A DNA stretch of 21,709 nt, taken from positions 1-21,709 of the forward strand of contig JBQTHP010000242.1 in assembly GCA_052389755.1 (NCBI GenBank), given 5' to 3'. Positions 1 to 8,336 of the stretch are shown here, one piece after another. Numbering within the stretch: the stretch's first letter is position 1; every line of letters starts with the position of its first letter. Source of the stretch: JBQTHP01 sp052389755. GTDB taxonomy: Bacteria > Pseudomonadota > Gammaproteobacteria > Steroidobacterales > Steroidobacteraceae. Made by a program: the position numbers and the translations under genes. Below the pieces are notes generated by a model. That model saw nothing but the letters and a program-made list of their open reading frames with translations, did not search any database and was not told the DNA's origin.

Positions 1-41
1 CTGCCTGCCGCGAAGAAAAGAAAAAAGGATCACCGGATTCG

Positions 42-1256
42 TCACGGGGAGCTCCAGCGAGTCTCCGGAAACTGGGTTCGCACTTGGCGGAGCCCAATGA
101 GCTTCGAAAAAAGCGAGAAGTCCCGGCGCTCGTGGCGGATTCTGCCCGCGACGACCGCCGGATTAACCTGCAGGCTTTCGGCTAGCGCATGAATCGACTC
201 AGCCGAGGGCCGTCGATAAGCCTGGCTCCGCTTCCAATGCGCCCGCGGAATAAGGATTTCTGCCGCAATGCCATTTGCTTCCTTCTCGATTCCATCGTTC
301 TCCGAATCCGGGCGTTCAATCTTCTCATCGACAATAGCTCGATAACCCTTCGCGTCGAGATGCTTCCACGCATGAACGAGCTCGTGAATGAGCGTGAACC
401 AGAAATTGTCCAACCTGTCCTCGCGCAGCGTCAGGCCGACCACAGGCGTCCCGCGGCTGCTCAGCATTGCAGCGCCGTCGAGATGGGTCTTGGGCAGATG
501 AGGTTCGATGACGACCGCGATGCCTCTGTCCTCTAGAAATTTTATGGCCGACCGCGGGCCGTCCGGCATCCAACTCAGACGCGCAACGTATCCGATCATG
601 TCCTCCGTGAAATCGGATCGCTGAAAGCGCGCATGCACATGCTCGCGCGAATCGGCGACGTCGCGCACGCGTGCCAACCAGAGCCACACATTGGTCAAAT
701 TGGTCTTACCATGGCGGCCAAAGGTGAGCGTGTGCTTCAGGAACGCCGGACTTCCGCTCGGTGCCGTCATGAGCCTTTGCCACAGATTTCTTGCACCCGC
801 TTCGTCGAGCGTCCAACCACGGCTAACCATCAGTGTCACGGGCACTTCGCCGTCGTCCGATGCCTGATCTACGAAATACTCCGATGCAGGTTCGCGGATC
901 AGAAGCGTGGCCGGAATGTCGAGCCGCTCATGCAGCGCTCTGATCATCGGTAGCGTCAGCGGTCGCTTGCGCGAAAGAATCTCGGATGCACGATTCTTGC
1001 CGCCTAACAGATCGGCGATGTCCTTCTGCCTTAGTCCCTGCTGCTCCATACGAAACAAGATCGCATCGACCGGATCGGGCTTCGCGAACGGATAGACATT
1101 CTTCTCGTAGTCCTCGACCAGCTTCGCCAGCAACTCAAGACGCGCCCCGTCCGCTGAGCGCGAATCCGGGTCTTGTGCAGCGAGTTCTTCGACCTCCGCA
1201 AGAGAGCGTCGATACTGCTCATCGGTCTTGATGATCCGAGGCTCCATAGAACCCAT
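42..1256 (-). CDS. higA: HigA-like antitoxin fused to ImmA/IrrE zinc peptidase
   Basis: The protein is about 404 residues. Residues 55-125 hold a HigA/Xre-type helix-turn-helix region (GLRQKDIADLLGGKNRASEIL is its core). The C-terminal half is an ImmA/IrrE (peptidase M78) domain with the zinc motif HELVH at residues 291-295 and the downstream EKEANGIAAEILIP motif that in this family supplies the third ligand. HigA proteins normally have about 100 residues, so this is an antitoxin/repressor fused to a protease. It probably neutralises the HigB toxin encoded just upstream and represses the operon; the peptidase may cleave the repressor part or another regulator, which is inference. I chose the ATG at 1256 because it has GGAAAGGA about 7 nt upstream and lies 4 bp after the toxin stop. 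An in-frame ATG at 1295 would overlap the toxin gene by 35 bp, and another at 1247 is also possible. Family assignment is firm; the pairing rests on gene order. Confidence 0.88.
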   Translation of the reverse strand: MGSMEPRIIKTDEQYRRSLAEVEELAAQDPDSRSADGARLELLAKLVEDYEKNVYPFAKPDPVDAILFRMEQQGLRQKDIADLLGGKNRASEILSRKRPLTLPMIRALHERLDIPATLLIREPASEYFVDQASDDGEVPVTLMVSRGWTLDEAGARNLWQRLMTAPSGSPAFLKHTLTFGRHGKTNLTNVWLWLARVRDVADSREHVHARFQRSDFTEDMIGYVARLSWMPDGPRSAIKFLEDRGIAVVIEPHLPKTHLDGAAMLSSRGTPVVGLTLREDRLDNFWFTLIHELVHAWKHLDAKGYRAIVDEKIERPDSENDGIEKEANGIAAEILIPRAHWKRSQAYRRPSAESIHALAESLQVNPAVVAGRIRHERRDFSLFSKLIGLRQVRTQFPETRWSSP

Positions 1257-1260
1257 CCGT

Positions 1261-1551
1261 CTATCCTTTCCGGTTGCGCTGGTCGTACTCGGCATGGGTA
1301 CCGGCCCAAATCACGGACACGACTGAGGTGCCATACGCCACGATGACTTCCAGCCGATAGTCATTGCCTCTCACGTTGAAGATCACCCTGTTCCCGGCAA
1401 GAAAGCTGGCAGACGAATACTTTTCTTTGATCTCCCGCGGCGAGGCCCACAAGGCCGCCTCGACTTCTGCCAGCCAATGCTCGATCCATTGCCTGGTGTC
1501 CGCATGCTTTCGAGAAAAAGCATCTAGCACGCTCCGCCCGACGACCGTCAT
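1261..1551 (-). CDS. higB: HigB-family toxin (RelE-like mRNA interferase)
   Basis: The 96-residue product matches the HigB toxin family along its whole length. Hallmarks are the stretch SASFLAGNRVIFNVRGNDYRLEVIVAYG in two parts (FLAGNRVIFNVRGNDYRL, then VIVAYG) and the C-terminal GTHAEYD. HigB toxins cleave mRNA on the ribosome. The gene is first in a two-gene operon and the antitoxin follows it, the reversed order typical of higBA loci. The ATG at 1551 has GGAAGG five bases upstream. The N-terminal half is rich in basic and aromatic residues as in relatives (KHADTRQWIEHWL). Expression is probably autorepressed through the palindrome at 1593-1609. Length and motifs are complete, so the toxin is likely functional. 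Confidence 0.93.
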   Translation of the reverse strand: MTVVGRSVLDAFSRKHADTRQWIEHWLAEVEAALWASPREIKEKYSSASFLAGNRVIFNVRGNDYRLEVIVAYGTSVVSVIWAGTHAEYDQRNRKG

Positions 1552-1579
1552 GAGACCTTCCGACAGCGCTTCGGCGCGG

Positions 1580-1608
1580 ACTATAGCAACAAGTTCCCGG
1601 TATGGGAA
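1580..1608 (-). promoter_or_regulatory. Predicted sigma70-type promoter of higBA
   Basis: Read on the minus strand, TTCCCA (1608-1603) is followed after 17 bp by TATAGT (1585-1580), and the higB start codon lies 28 bp further on. The -10 matches the consensus at five of six positions and the -35 at four of six. The spacer is optimal. The palindrome at 1593-1609 fills the spacer and overlaps the -35. Confidence 0.55.
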
Positions 1609-1627
1609 CTATCGGTTGACGGTTCCC
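1593..1627. promoter_or_regulatory. Predicted HigA operator: GTTCCC/GGGAAC palindrome plus a third half-site
   Basis: GTTCCC at 1593-1598 and GGGAAC at 1604-1609 form a perfect 6-bp inverted repeat with a 5-bp centre (GGTAT). A third copy, GTTCCC, occurs at 1622-1627. The palindrome lies between the predicted -35 and -10, where a bound helix-turn-helix antitoxin would block RNA polymerase. This fits the autoregulation known for higBA operons; binding itself is inferred. Confidence 0.6.
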
Positions 1628-1631
1628 AAGA

Positions 1632-1649
1632 CGGCGTAGAGGTACGCCG
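1632..1649 (-). terminator. Short hairpin after the TPR lipoprotein gene, weak terminator candidate
   Basis: CGGCGTA (1632-1638) and TACGCCG (1643-1649) form a perfect 7-bp stem with a 4-nt loop, 11 bp past the stop codon of the preceding minus-strand gene. There is no run of T after it, so it is not a textbook intrinsic terminator. It does mark the boundary between the housekeeping operon and the toxin-antitoxin module. Confidence 0.3.
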
Positions 1650-1660
1650 AGGGATTGGTC

Positions 1661-2236
1661 TTATTGTCCGGTCCGTTCCGCCTGCAGCGCTCGGCGCTCC
1701 GCATCTGCCGCTTCCTGGTTCCGCCCCCGAGCGCGAAATGAATCGGCGATCACGTACCAGGCGGCCGCCTGCGCACGGCCATCGCCGCGGGCAAGCGCCA
1801 GCGCCTTGCGCCCCATTCCATCCGCGCGCGCGTGGTTGCCTTCGGCCTGGTGCACCTTGGCGAGCTCGATCCACACCAGCGGATTGTCCGGCTCGATGCG
1901 CAGCGCGCGCTCGAGCGTCGCGACCGCGAGCGCATGATTACCGGCCGCGGACTGGGATTGCGCCTGCACGATGAGCGCCGACGAGGCCGGCCCGAGTCGG
2001 AATTGCTTCGGCTGCGGTTGCGGTGGGGGAGGCACCGGCTGCGGTGGAAGCTGTTCGGGCATCGGCGTGCCGGAACCATCGCGTTCTTCCGGAGCGCCCG
2101 GCCCCGGCTGAGGGCGCGGAGGCAGGGGTTCATAGACGCCGGGAAGCTGGCACCCGGCCAACGCGATGACGCACACCGCGGTGCACAGCGCGGTGCGCGC
2201 ATCGCTGGGCCGGTTGCGGGCCGATCGAGACGTCAT
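1661..2236 (-). CDS. TPR lipoprotein, probable LpoP-like activator of PBP1B
   Basis: The 191-residue product begins with a lipoprotein signal peptide ending in the lipobox LAGC, with Cys29 followed by Gln, so it should be lipidated and sent to the outer membrane. A proline-rich, probably disordered linker spans residues 34-78. Two to three tetratricopeptide repeats follow (about 84-117, 118-151 and 156-187), with typical features such as ALRIEPDNPLVWIELAKVH. The ATG overlaps the stop of the PBP1B gene as TGATG, so the two are translationally coupled. In Pseudomonas, the TPR lipoprotein LpoP is encoded beside PBP1b and stimulates it. The lipid anchor, flexible linker, TPR domain and position all match that role. 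A longer open frame reaches up to 2437, but it lacks a signal peptide and runs inside the PBP1B gene, so I rejected that start. Confidence 0.85.
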   Translation of the reverse strand: MTSRSARNRPSDARTALCTAVCVIALAGCQLPGVYEPLPPRPQPGPGAPEERDGSGTPMPEQLPPQPVPPPPQPQPKQFRLGPASSALIVQAQSQSAAGNHALAVATLERALRIEPDNPLVWIELAKVHQAEGNHARADGMGRKALALARGDGRAQAAAWYVIADSFRARGRNQEAADAERRALQAERTGQ

Positions 2237-4536
2237 CAGCGGATGATATCGCGCAGCCACCGGCCCGCGCGGTCGAGAACGCCCTCGGACGGCGCGCAGC
2301 CAGGCTTGTACGGCAGCTGTGCGATCCTCGGCACGGCCACCGAGATCGTGTCGTCGACACAGCCAGGCTCGACGGCAAGGCCAGTCGGGTACTCGATCCA
2401 GACGTCGGCGAGTGATTCGGGCAGCGTCGCGCTCCACGAGCTGGCCTGGACGTTGCCCATCAGTCGTGCCCAGACGGTGAGCGCTCCCGATGAGCCCGTG
2501 AACCGCGTCGGGCGGTTGTCGTCGTATCCCACCCAGACGACGGCCAGATGTGACCCGGAGAAACCGGCGAACCAGCTGTCGCGAAGATCGGACGAGGTGC
2601 CCGTCTTGCCGAGCACGACGAAGTCGGCGGGCAGCGAGGCGCGGGCGGCACGGCCTGTGCCGCGAATCATCACCTGCTCGAGCATGCGGTCGAGCTGGTA
2701 GACCATCTCCGCGGATGCAATCGGCGTGACTTCGAGCGGAAACGCCTTGAGCGCCTTGCCCTCGGCATCGATGACGGCGCGCACCGCGCGCAGCTGGGAG
2801 CGAAAACCGCCATTCGCGAGGCCGTTGTAGAGTTGCGCGACCTCGAGCGGCGTTACGTCGACGGCGCCCAGGAGAAGCGCCGGTACCTCCTGCGGCTCGC
2901 GCTCCAGGCCGAACGTCTCGAGGAGATGCGCGACACGGGGCACGCCCACTTCCATGCCGAGCCGCACGGTCGCGAGATTGAGCGAATCCGAGAGCGCGCG
3001 CACGAGCGGCACCGGGCCATACACCTCGTGCGTGAAGTTCTCCGGCTTCCAGACCTTGTCCCGCGACAGTTTCACCTCGATCGGCCCGTCCTCGACGATG
3101 CTCGCCGCGTGATAGCGGCCCGTCTCGAGCGCGGCGAGATACACGAAGGGCTTCACGAGCGAGCCGATCGACCGCCGCGCATCAAGGGCCCGATTGAAGC
3201 CGTCGTAGCCGACGCGGCGCCCGCCGACGACCGCGATCACATCTCCGCTCTGCGGATTCGTGACGACGACGGCTCCCTCGAGCGAAGCGTCGTCGGACTT
3301 GCGTGCGCGATCGAGACGCGCGAGCTCGCGTTCCAGCGCCCTCTCCGCCTGCTCCTGCGCGCGCGGATCGAGGCTCGTGAAGATGGTGAGGCCCGCCTCA
3401 GTCAGATCCTCGTCGCGATAGTCCCGTCGAAGGCTCCGCCTCACGAAATCGAGATACGCCGGGTAGTAGCCGCCGGCGACGCGTGTGGTGACACCGAGCG
3501 GCTGGCGCGCGGCGCTGCGCGCCTCTTCGGCAGACAGCACGTTGCGCTCGGCGAGCAGTTTCAGCACGAGATCCCGGCGCGCTCGCGCGCGCTCGGGCCT
3601 CCTCCGCGGATCGTAGTACGACGGCCCGCGCACGAGCGCTACGAGCAGGGCGACTTCGGGCACGTCGAGCTCGGCGAGCGGTTTGCCGAAATAGAACTGG
3701 CTCGCAAGCCCGAAGCCGTGAATCGCGCGCTCGCCGTCCTGGCCGAGGTAGATCTCGTTGACGTAGGAGTTCATGAGATCCGCTTTCGAGAAGCGGGCCT
3801 CGAGGGAGAGAGCCATGAAGGCTTCCCGTAGCTTGCGCCCGAGCGTCTGGCGCGGGTCGAGAAAGTAGCTCTTGACGAGCTGCTGGGTGAGCGTGCTGCC
3901 GCCCTGCTCGATCTGTCCGGCCTTCACGTTCGCGAGGAACGCCCGAGCGATGCCGCCGGGATCCACTCCGTAGTGCGAATCGAACTTCTGGTCCTCGATC
4001 GCCTTCAGAGCCGCGGGCAGCAGCGGAGGAACGTCATCCGGCGTGAGGATGATCCGATCCTCGCCGTGGATCGGGAAGATGCTACCGATGAGCAGCGGCT
4101 CGAGCCTGAGGATCGGCAGCTCGTTGCCGCCCGCATCGCGCAGCTGCTCGATGCCGGAGGCGCCCGCCATGATCGTGAGCAGCTGCGCCGGCCGTGCCTC
4201 GTCGGCGAACCGCGCGGCGCGCAGCGCCACGTCGAATCGCGCTCCCCGGCGCCGGAAGGTGCCCGGGCGAGCGAGCTGCGATTCGCGACGGTAGTTGAGC
4301 CGTTGCAGCTCGGCTTCGATCTGCTCCGCTGACAGCCCGAGACCCGCGTAGAGCTCGAGCGGCGCGGCGAACACCTGCGCCGGGAGCGTCCACCGGCGTC
4401 CCTCGAATTGGTGCACGACGAGCCGATCGAGATACAGCGCGTACACCAGCACCCCGAACACGATCGCGCCGAGGCCGCCGAGGACGATCCGTTTCGCCCG
4501 GCTGAGTCTCCTGAGCCTGTCGAATGACAACGCCAT
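2236..4536 (-). CDS. mrcB: Penicillin-binding protein 1B, bifunctional peptidoglycan synthase
   Basis: This 766-residue class A PBP polymerises lipid II into glycan and cross-links the stem peptides in the periplasm. Residues 17-36 are a signal anchor after a short basic cytoplasmic tail. A UB2H-like segment lies at about 45-150. The glycosyltransferase (GT51) domain follows, with EDQKFDSHYG (catalytic Glu181), GGSTLTQQL at 212-220 and NEIYLGQ with Glu261. The transpeptidase domain has the active-site SLVK motif (Ser459, Lys462), SLN at 518-520 and KTGT at 644-647. All catalytic residues are present. The UB2H region and the RSIGSLVKP form of the SxxK box point to PBP1B rather than PBP1A. The gene starts 14 bp after the MFS gene stop and its own stop overlaps the TPR lipoprotein start. 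No strong Shine-Dalgarno is visible before the ATG. Symbol ponB is used in pseudomonads. Confidence 0.95.
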   Translation of the reverse strand: MALSFDRLRRLSRAKRIVLGGLGAIVFGVLVYALYLDRLVVHQFEGRRWTLPAQVFAAPLELYAGLGLSAEQIEAELQRLNYRRESQLARPGTFRRRGARFDVALRAARFADEARPAQLLTIMAGASGIEQLRDAGGNELPILRLEPLLIGSIFPIHGEDRIILTPDDVPPLLPAALKAIEDQKFDSHYGVDPGGIARAFLANVKAGQIEQGGSTLTQQLVKSYFLDPRQTLGRKLREAFMALSLEARFSKADLMNSYVNEIYLGQDGERAIHGFGLASQFYFGKPLAELDVPEVALLVALVRGPSYYDPRRRPERARARRDLVLKLLAERNVLSAEEARSAARQPLGVTTRVAGGYYPAYLDFVRRSLRRDYRDEDLTEAGLTIFTSLDPRAQEQAERALERELARLDRARKSDDASLEGAVVVTNPQSGDVIAVVGGRRVGYDGFNRALDARRSIGSLVKPFVYLAALETGRYHAASIVEDGPIEVKLSRDKVWKPENFTHEVYGPVPLVRALSDSLNLATVRLGMEVGVPRVAHLLETFGLEREPQEVPALLLGAVDVTPLEVAQLYNGLANGGFRSQLRAVRAVIDAEGKALKAFPLEVTPIASAEMVYQLDRMLEQVMIRGTGRAARASLPADFVVLGKTGTSSDLRDSWFAGFSGSHLAVVWVGYDDNRPTRFTGSSGALTVWARLMGNVQASSWSATLPESLADVWIEYPTGLAVEPGCVDDTISVAVPRIAQLPYKPGCAPSEGVLDRAGRWLRDIIR

Positions 4537-4550
4537 GGTGAGCGGAGAGC

Positions 4551-5756
4551 CTAACTTTCAGAAGGTGAACGCGCTCTGAAGAGCGTCTCGGATCGGACAG
4601 CGAGCGCAGCAGCTGCGATGCACGCCAGGGCACCGGCCACGGCGGCCGCCGCGAGCGCCGTGCGCGATCCGGCCGATTGCCACAGAAGGCCGATGAGCCC
4701 GGCACCCGGCAAGGCGCCGAGGCCCGCGAACAGGTGGAACCAGCCGTACGCGGTGCCCTGCACTTCGCGCGGTGCGGTCGAGGCGACCAGCGCCCGCTCG
4801 GCGGCTTCGGTTACGGCCAGCGTCGAGCAATACACCACGAAGAGGACCCACACCAGCGCTCCTGCCGGCTGAAAGAACGCCAATACGAGCAGCGCGGCCA
4901 CGCGCATCGGCCATCCGAACGCCAGCACCTTCAACGCGCCGACGCGATCGGCGACCTCGCCGAACGGCCACGCGACGAACGCCTTGACGGCGTGCGCGGC
5001 GGCCCAAAGCACGGGGATCCACACAAGCGCCACGCCGCGTTCGGTTGCCCAGAGCACGATCAATGCTTCCGGCACCGTCGCTGCGGTCACGACGGCAACC
5101 GCGACGAGAACCGCGCGCAGCCGCCAGTCGAGTCCTCGCCAGATGAGCGGCGCGCGCTCGGTCGGGACGACCACGGCGGTCTCGTATGCCGCGCTCTTCA
5201 GGCCGAGCCATACCGTTGCGATCGTGAGCGCGCCGAGCACGCCAGCCGCGAAAAACACCTCGCGCACGTCGAACCCCGTCGCGAGCAATGCCGCGGCGAG
5301 GAGCGGACCGACCATCGCTCCGAGATGATCCGCGGAGCGATGCACACCGAAAGCCCGCCCTCGCACCTGCGGCGCCACGCTCGCAGCGAGCAGCGCGTCG
5401 CGCGGTGCGCTTCGCAGGCCCTTGCCGATGCGATCGGCGACCCGAAGCGTGAGCACCTGCGCCCACGAAGCCGCGACGCCGAGCAGTGGCCGAGCGACGT
5501 TCGCGAGCGCATACCCGCCGACGACGAGCTTGCGGCGATCGACGCCCCGATCCGCGAGACGCCCGGCAGCGAGCTTCAGTACGCTCGTCGCCGCTTCCGC
5601 GGCGCCTTCGATGAGACCGACGATCGCGGGGCCGGCACCGAGCGTGAGCGTGAGGAACAGCGGCAGCAGCGGCGCGATCATCTCGCTCGCCGTATCGTTC
5701 AGGAACGACACCGCTGCGAGCACCCACACGGTGCGCGGCAGTCCGCGCGGCAGCAT
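4551..5756 (-). CDS. Major facilitator superfamily transporter
   Basis: The 401-residue product is almost entirely hydrophobic, with about 12 predicted membrane helices. It carries the N-terminal FLNDTASEM motif (19-27) and the loop motif DRIGKGLRSAPRD (108-120), both typical of a widespread MFS_1 subgroup of unknown substrate. It is likely a proton-driven exporter in the inner membrane. Its ATG overlaps the stop of the lysC-lysA fusion as TGATG, and GAGGAG lies about 11-16 bases upstream, so it is coupled to that gene. The context raises the possibility that it exports an amino acid or a cell-wall-related compound, but nothing in the sequence fixes the substrate. Confidence 0.9.
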   Translation of the reverse strand: MLPRGLPRTVWVLAAVSFLNDTASEMIAPLLPLFLTLTLGAGPAIVGLIEGAAEAATSVLKLAAGRLADRGVDRRKLVVGGYALANVARPLLGVAASWAQVLTLRVADRIGKGLRSAPRDALLAASVAPQVRGRAFGVHRSADHLGAMVGPLLAAALLATGFDVREVFFAAGVLGALTIATVWLGLKSAAYETAVVVPTERAPLIWRGLDWRLRAVLVAVAVVTAATVPEALIVLWATERGVALVWIPVLWAAAHAVKAFVAWPFGEVADRVGALKVLAFGWPMRVAALLVLAFFQPAGALVWVLFVVYCSTLAVTEAAERALVASTAPREVQGTAYGWFHLFAGLGALPGAGLIGLLWQSAGSRTALAAAAVAGALACIAAAALAVRSETLFRARSPSES

Positions 5757-8332
5757 CAGATCCAGATCTCCTCGGCCGGCGCGCGCAGGTTGTAGCTCGA
5801 GCTCATCGCGCGTCCGTACGCCCCGGCCGTCGCGATGAGAAGCACGTCTCCCTCGCGCGTGGGCGGGAGCAGCCGATCGTGCCCGAGCACATCTCCACTT
5901 TCGCAGATGGGCCCGACGACGTTCACGAGATCGATCGTCGGCTCATCGAGGCGGGTCAGGTTCACGATTTCGTGGTGCGCACCGTAGAGCGCGGGACGGA
6001 GCAGCGAGTTCATCCCGGTCGCGACGCCCACGTACTTCACCTCGCCCTTCGATTTCGTCTGCGTCACGCGCGCGAGCAGCACACCCGCGCCAGCGATGAG
6101 GTAACGCCCCGGCTCGAGCCAGAGCTCGAGGTGCGCGTGACGCGCCTTGACCGCCGCGAGCGCGGCATCGAGCACCTGCAGGTCGAGACCGGCCTCGCCG
6201 CTGCGCTCCGGCACTCCCAGACCGCCGCCGACGTCGATGACGCTGACGTCCGGAAAACGGCGGGCGAGTCCCGCGAGCAGCTCGGCCGTCTCCGCCCACG
6301 CCGCTGAATCGAAGATGCCGCTGCCAAGATGCGCGTGCAGACCAACGATACGCGCCTTGGCCTGGCGCGCGAGTCGATCCACGTCGTCCAGCTCGGCGAC
6401 CGGCACGCCGAACTTCGAGCGCGCCCCCGCGGTGCGCACGTGCTGGTGGTGGCCGCGACCGTAGCCGGTATCGATGCGCACGAACGCATCGCGTCCGGCG
6501 AACACCGACGGCCACGCATCGAGGGCGTACAGATTGTCGATGGTCACGCGTACGCCCTGCGCGTAAGCCCACTCGTATTCGGCCCGCGGCGCGAAATTCG
6601 GCGTATAGAGGATCCGCTGGCGATCGATCGACGGCAGCACCGAGACCGCGCGCTCGATCTCCCCGCGCGAGACGCATTCCATGTCGAGGCCCTCGGCATG
6701 CGCGAGGCTGAGCAGCCCGGGGTCCGGATTGGCCTTCATGGCGTAGAGGACCCGGGAGATCGATCCCATGCCGCGCAGCGCGCGCGCCGTCGCGATCACC
6801 GACTCCCTGTCGTAGACGAAGGCCGCTTCGCGCTCGCCGAGCGCCGCGATGAGCGCGGCATGCTTGCGATGCCACCATGCCGTCGGCCGCTCCGCAGTCT
6901 GCGCAGGCTTCGCGAACAGCTGCTCCCACGTCGGGCCGAGGACCCGGTCGCCGGGGCCCGGACGGATCAGCAGCTCGTGCAACTGGACGACGAGGCGATC
7001 CCCCTGCTCCTCGTCCACCACGAACGTGAAATTGAGGTCGTTCGCAGCCTGGCTCACGAGGTAGATCTTCTGCTCCTCGAACAGCTCGAACGCATCGCCG
7101 AGCTGATGAAGGATCGCGCGAATGTTGCGCCCGACGAGGCTGACCGACGCGCACGGCCCGATCACCTGCACGCGGCACAGATCCGACAGATCGGCCACCA
7201 GATCCGACAGCAGCTCTTCGTCGAGCGCGTTGGCCGCCGGATCGAGCGACACCGTCACGTTGGTCTCGGACGTGGAGACGAGATCGACCGACATGCCGTG
7301 GTCCTTGAACACACCAAAGGCCCGCGCCAGGAACCCCACCTCGTGCCACATTCCGGGACTGTCGAGCGCGACCAGCGTGATGCCCTTCTTGATGCAGATC
7401 GCCTTCACTCTGGCGGCGCCGTCGCCGGAGGCGCCGGTGATCACGGTTCCTTCCAGCTGCGGCCGCTGAGTCGCGTGGACGTGCACGGGGATCTGGTACT
7501 GGCGCGCGGGCAGGATGCAGCGCGGGTGCAGCACCTTCGCCCCGTTGCTCGCGATCTCCTGCGCTTCGTCGTAGTGGAGCGCTCGCAGAAGTCTCGCCGC
7601 CGGCGTGGAACGAGGATTCGCGCTGAACATGCCCGGGACGTCGGTCCAGATCTCGAGCCGTTCGGCGTGCAGCTTGGCCGCAAGGTACGCGGCCGAGGTA
7701 TCCGATCCGCCGCGGCCGAGCAGGACGGTGTTGCCGTCCTGGTCGCTCGCGATGAAGCCCTGCGTGACGACCACGGGCGGCAGCTGGGAGAGGCGCTGTT
7801 CGAGCTTCTGATCGGGATCGAAGCGGCACGTAGCGGACAGAATGCTTGCCTTCGCCGAAGCACCGCGACGCTCGTCGGCGCTCAACATGGTCCGGGCGTC
7901 CGCCCACGCGGCATCGTGCCCGTTCGCACGCAGATAGCGGGCGCCGAGCTCGGTTGCCATCAGCTCGCCGGCGGCCATGACGCGCGCTCGAATCCGATCG
8001 CTCACTTCTTCGACGAGCGCGATGCCGGCCGCGGTCTGGCGCAGCTCGGCGAAATGGCGCTGCACCGCGTCGCCCGCCGGAATAGCGAGCTCGCGGGCGA
8101 GCTCGCGATGCCGATCTTCGATCGCTGCAAGAATGCTGGTGTGAGCGCCGCGAAGTGCAGTCGCGAGCAGCTCATCGAGCAGATCGGTGATGCCGGTGAG
8201 AGCGGAATGCACCAGGAGCACGCGCGCCCCGGTGGCGCGGCGCGCCTTGACGACGTCGGAGATGTTGCGCCAGTTCGCGCTGTTGGAGACGCTCGTGCCA
8301 CCGAATTTCAGCACGATCCAGGAAGAAGTCAT
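5756..8332 (-). CDS. lysC/lysA: Bifunctional aspartate kinase / diaminopimelate decarboxylase
   Basis: The 858-residue fusion carries the first and last enzymes of the DAP-lysine pathway. Residues 1-300 are aspartate kinase: KFGGTSV at 9-15, the GRGGSDTSAA segment at 206-215, and EIWTDVPGMFSANPR at 227-241. Residues 310-460 are two ACT domains that should sense lysine or another end product. Residues 490-858 are a PLP-dependent fold-III decarboxylase: Lys533 in YAMKAN binds PLP, HLGSG is at 668-672, the DVGGGLG loop at 700-706, EPGR at 740-743, and the CESGD substrate/dimer motif at 810-814. All key residues are present. The same fusion is known in Xanthomonas and relatives. The start codon lacks a clear Shine-Dalgarno and directly follows a nested hairpin (8337-8369). 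It makes aspartyl phosphate from aspartate and lysine from meso-DAP. Confidence 0.96.
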   Translation of the reverse strand: MTSSWIVLKFGGTSVSNSANWRNISDVVKARRATGARVLLVHSALTGITDLLDELLATALRGAHTSILAAIEDRHRELARELAIPAGDAVQRHFAELRQTAAGIALVEEVSDRIRARVMAAGELMATELGARYLRANGHDAAWADARTMLSADERRGASAKASILSATCRFDPDQKLEQRLSQLPPVVVTQGFIASDQDGNTVLLGRGGSDTSAAYLAAKLHAERLEIWTDVPGMFSANPRSTPAARLLRALHYDEAQEIASNGAKVLHPRCILPARQYQIPVHVHATQRPQLEGTVITGASGDGAARVKAICIKKGITLVALDSPGMWHEVGFLARAFGVFKDHGMSVDLVSTSETNVTVSLDPAANALDEELLSDLVADLSDLCRVQVIGPCASVSLVGRNIRAILHQLGDAFELFEEQKIYLVSQAANDLNFTFVVDEEQGDRLVVQLHELLIRPGPGDRVLGPTWEQLFAKPAQTAERPTAWWHRKHAALIAALGEREAAFVYDRESVIATARALRGMGSISRVLYAMKANPDPGLLSLAHAEGLDMECVSRGEIERAVSVLPSIDRQRILYTPNFAPRAEYEWAYAQGVRVTIDNLYALDAWPSVFAGRDAFVRIDTGYGRGHHQHVRTAGARSKFGVPVAELDDVDRLARQAKARIVGLHAHLGSGIFDSAAWAETAELLAGLARRFPDVSVIDVGGGLGVPERSGEAGLDLQVLDAALAAVKARHAHLELWLEPGRYLIAGAGVLLARVTQTKSKGEVKYVGVATGMNSLLRPALYGAHHEIVNLTRLDEPTIDLVNVVGPICESGDVLGHDRLLPPTREGDVLLIATAGAYGRAMSSSYNLRAPAEEIWI

Positions 8333-8336
8333 GGGA

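Noticed and set aside
2833..3831. Open frame of 332 codons on the plus strand opposite PBP1B
   Set aside because: Shadow of the PBP1B gene; no domain, no ribosome site, biased composition.
4677..5795. Plus-strand frame of 372 codons opposite the MFS gene
   Set aside because: Hydrophilic Arg/Glu/His-rich translation that complements the membrane-protein codons; no motif or ribosome site.
5943..7907. Long minus-strand frame (654 codons) inside the lysC-lysA gene in another frame
   Set aside because: Arg/Gly/Ala-rich translation with no motifs; it overlaps a gene with all catalytic residues intact.
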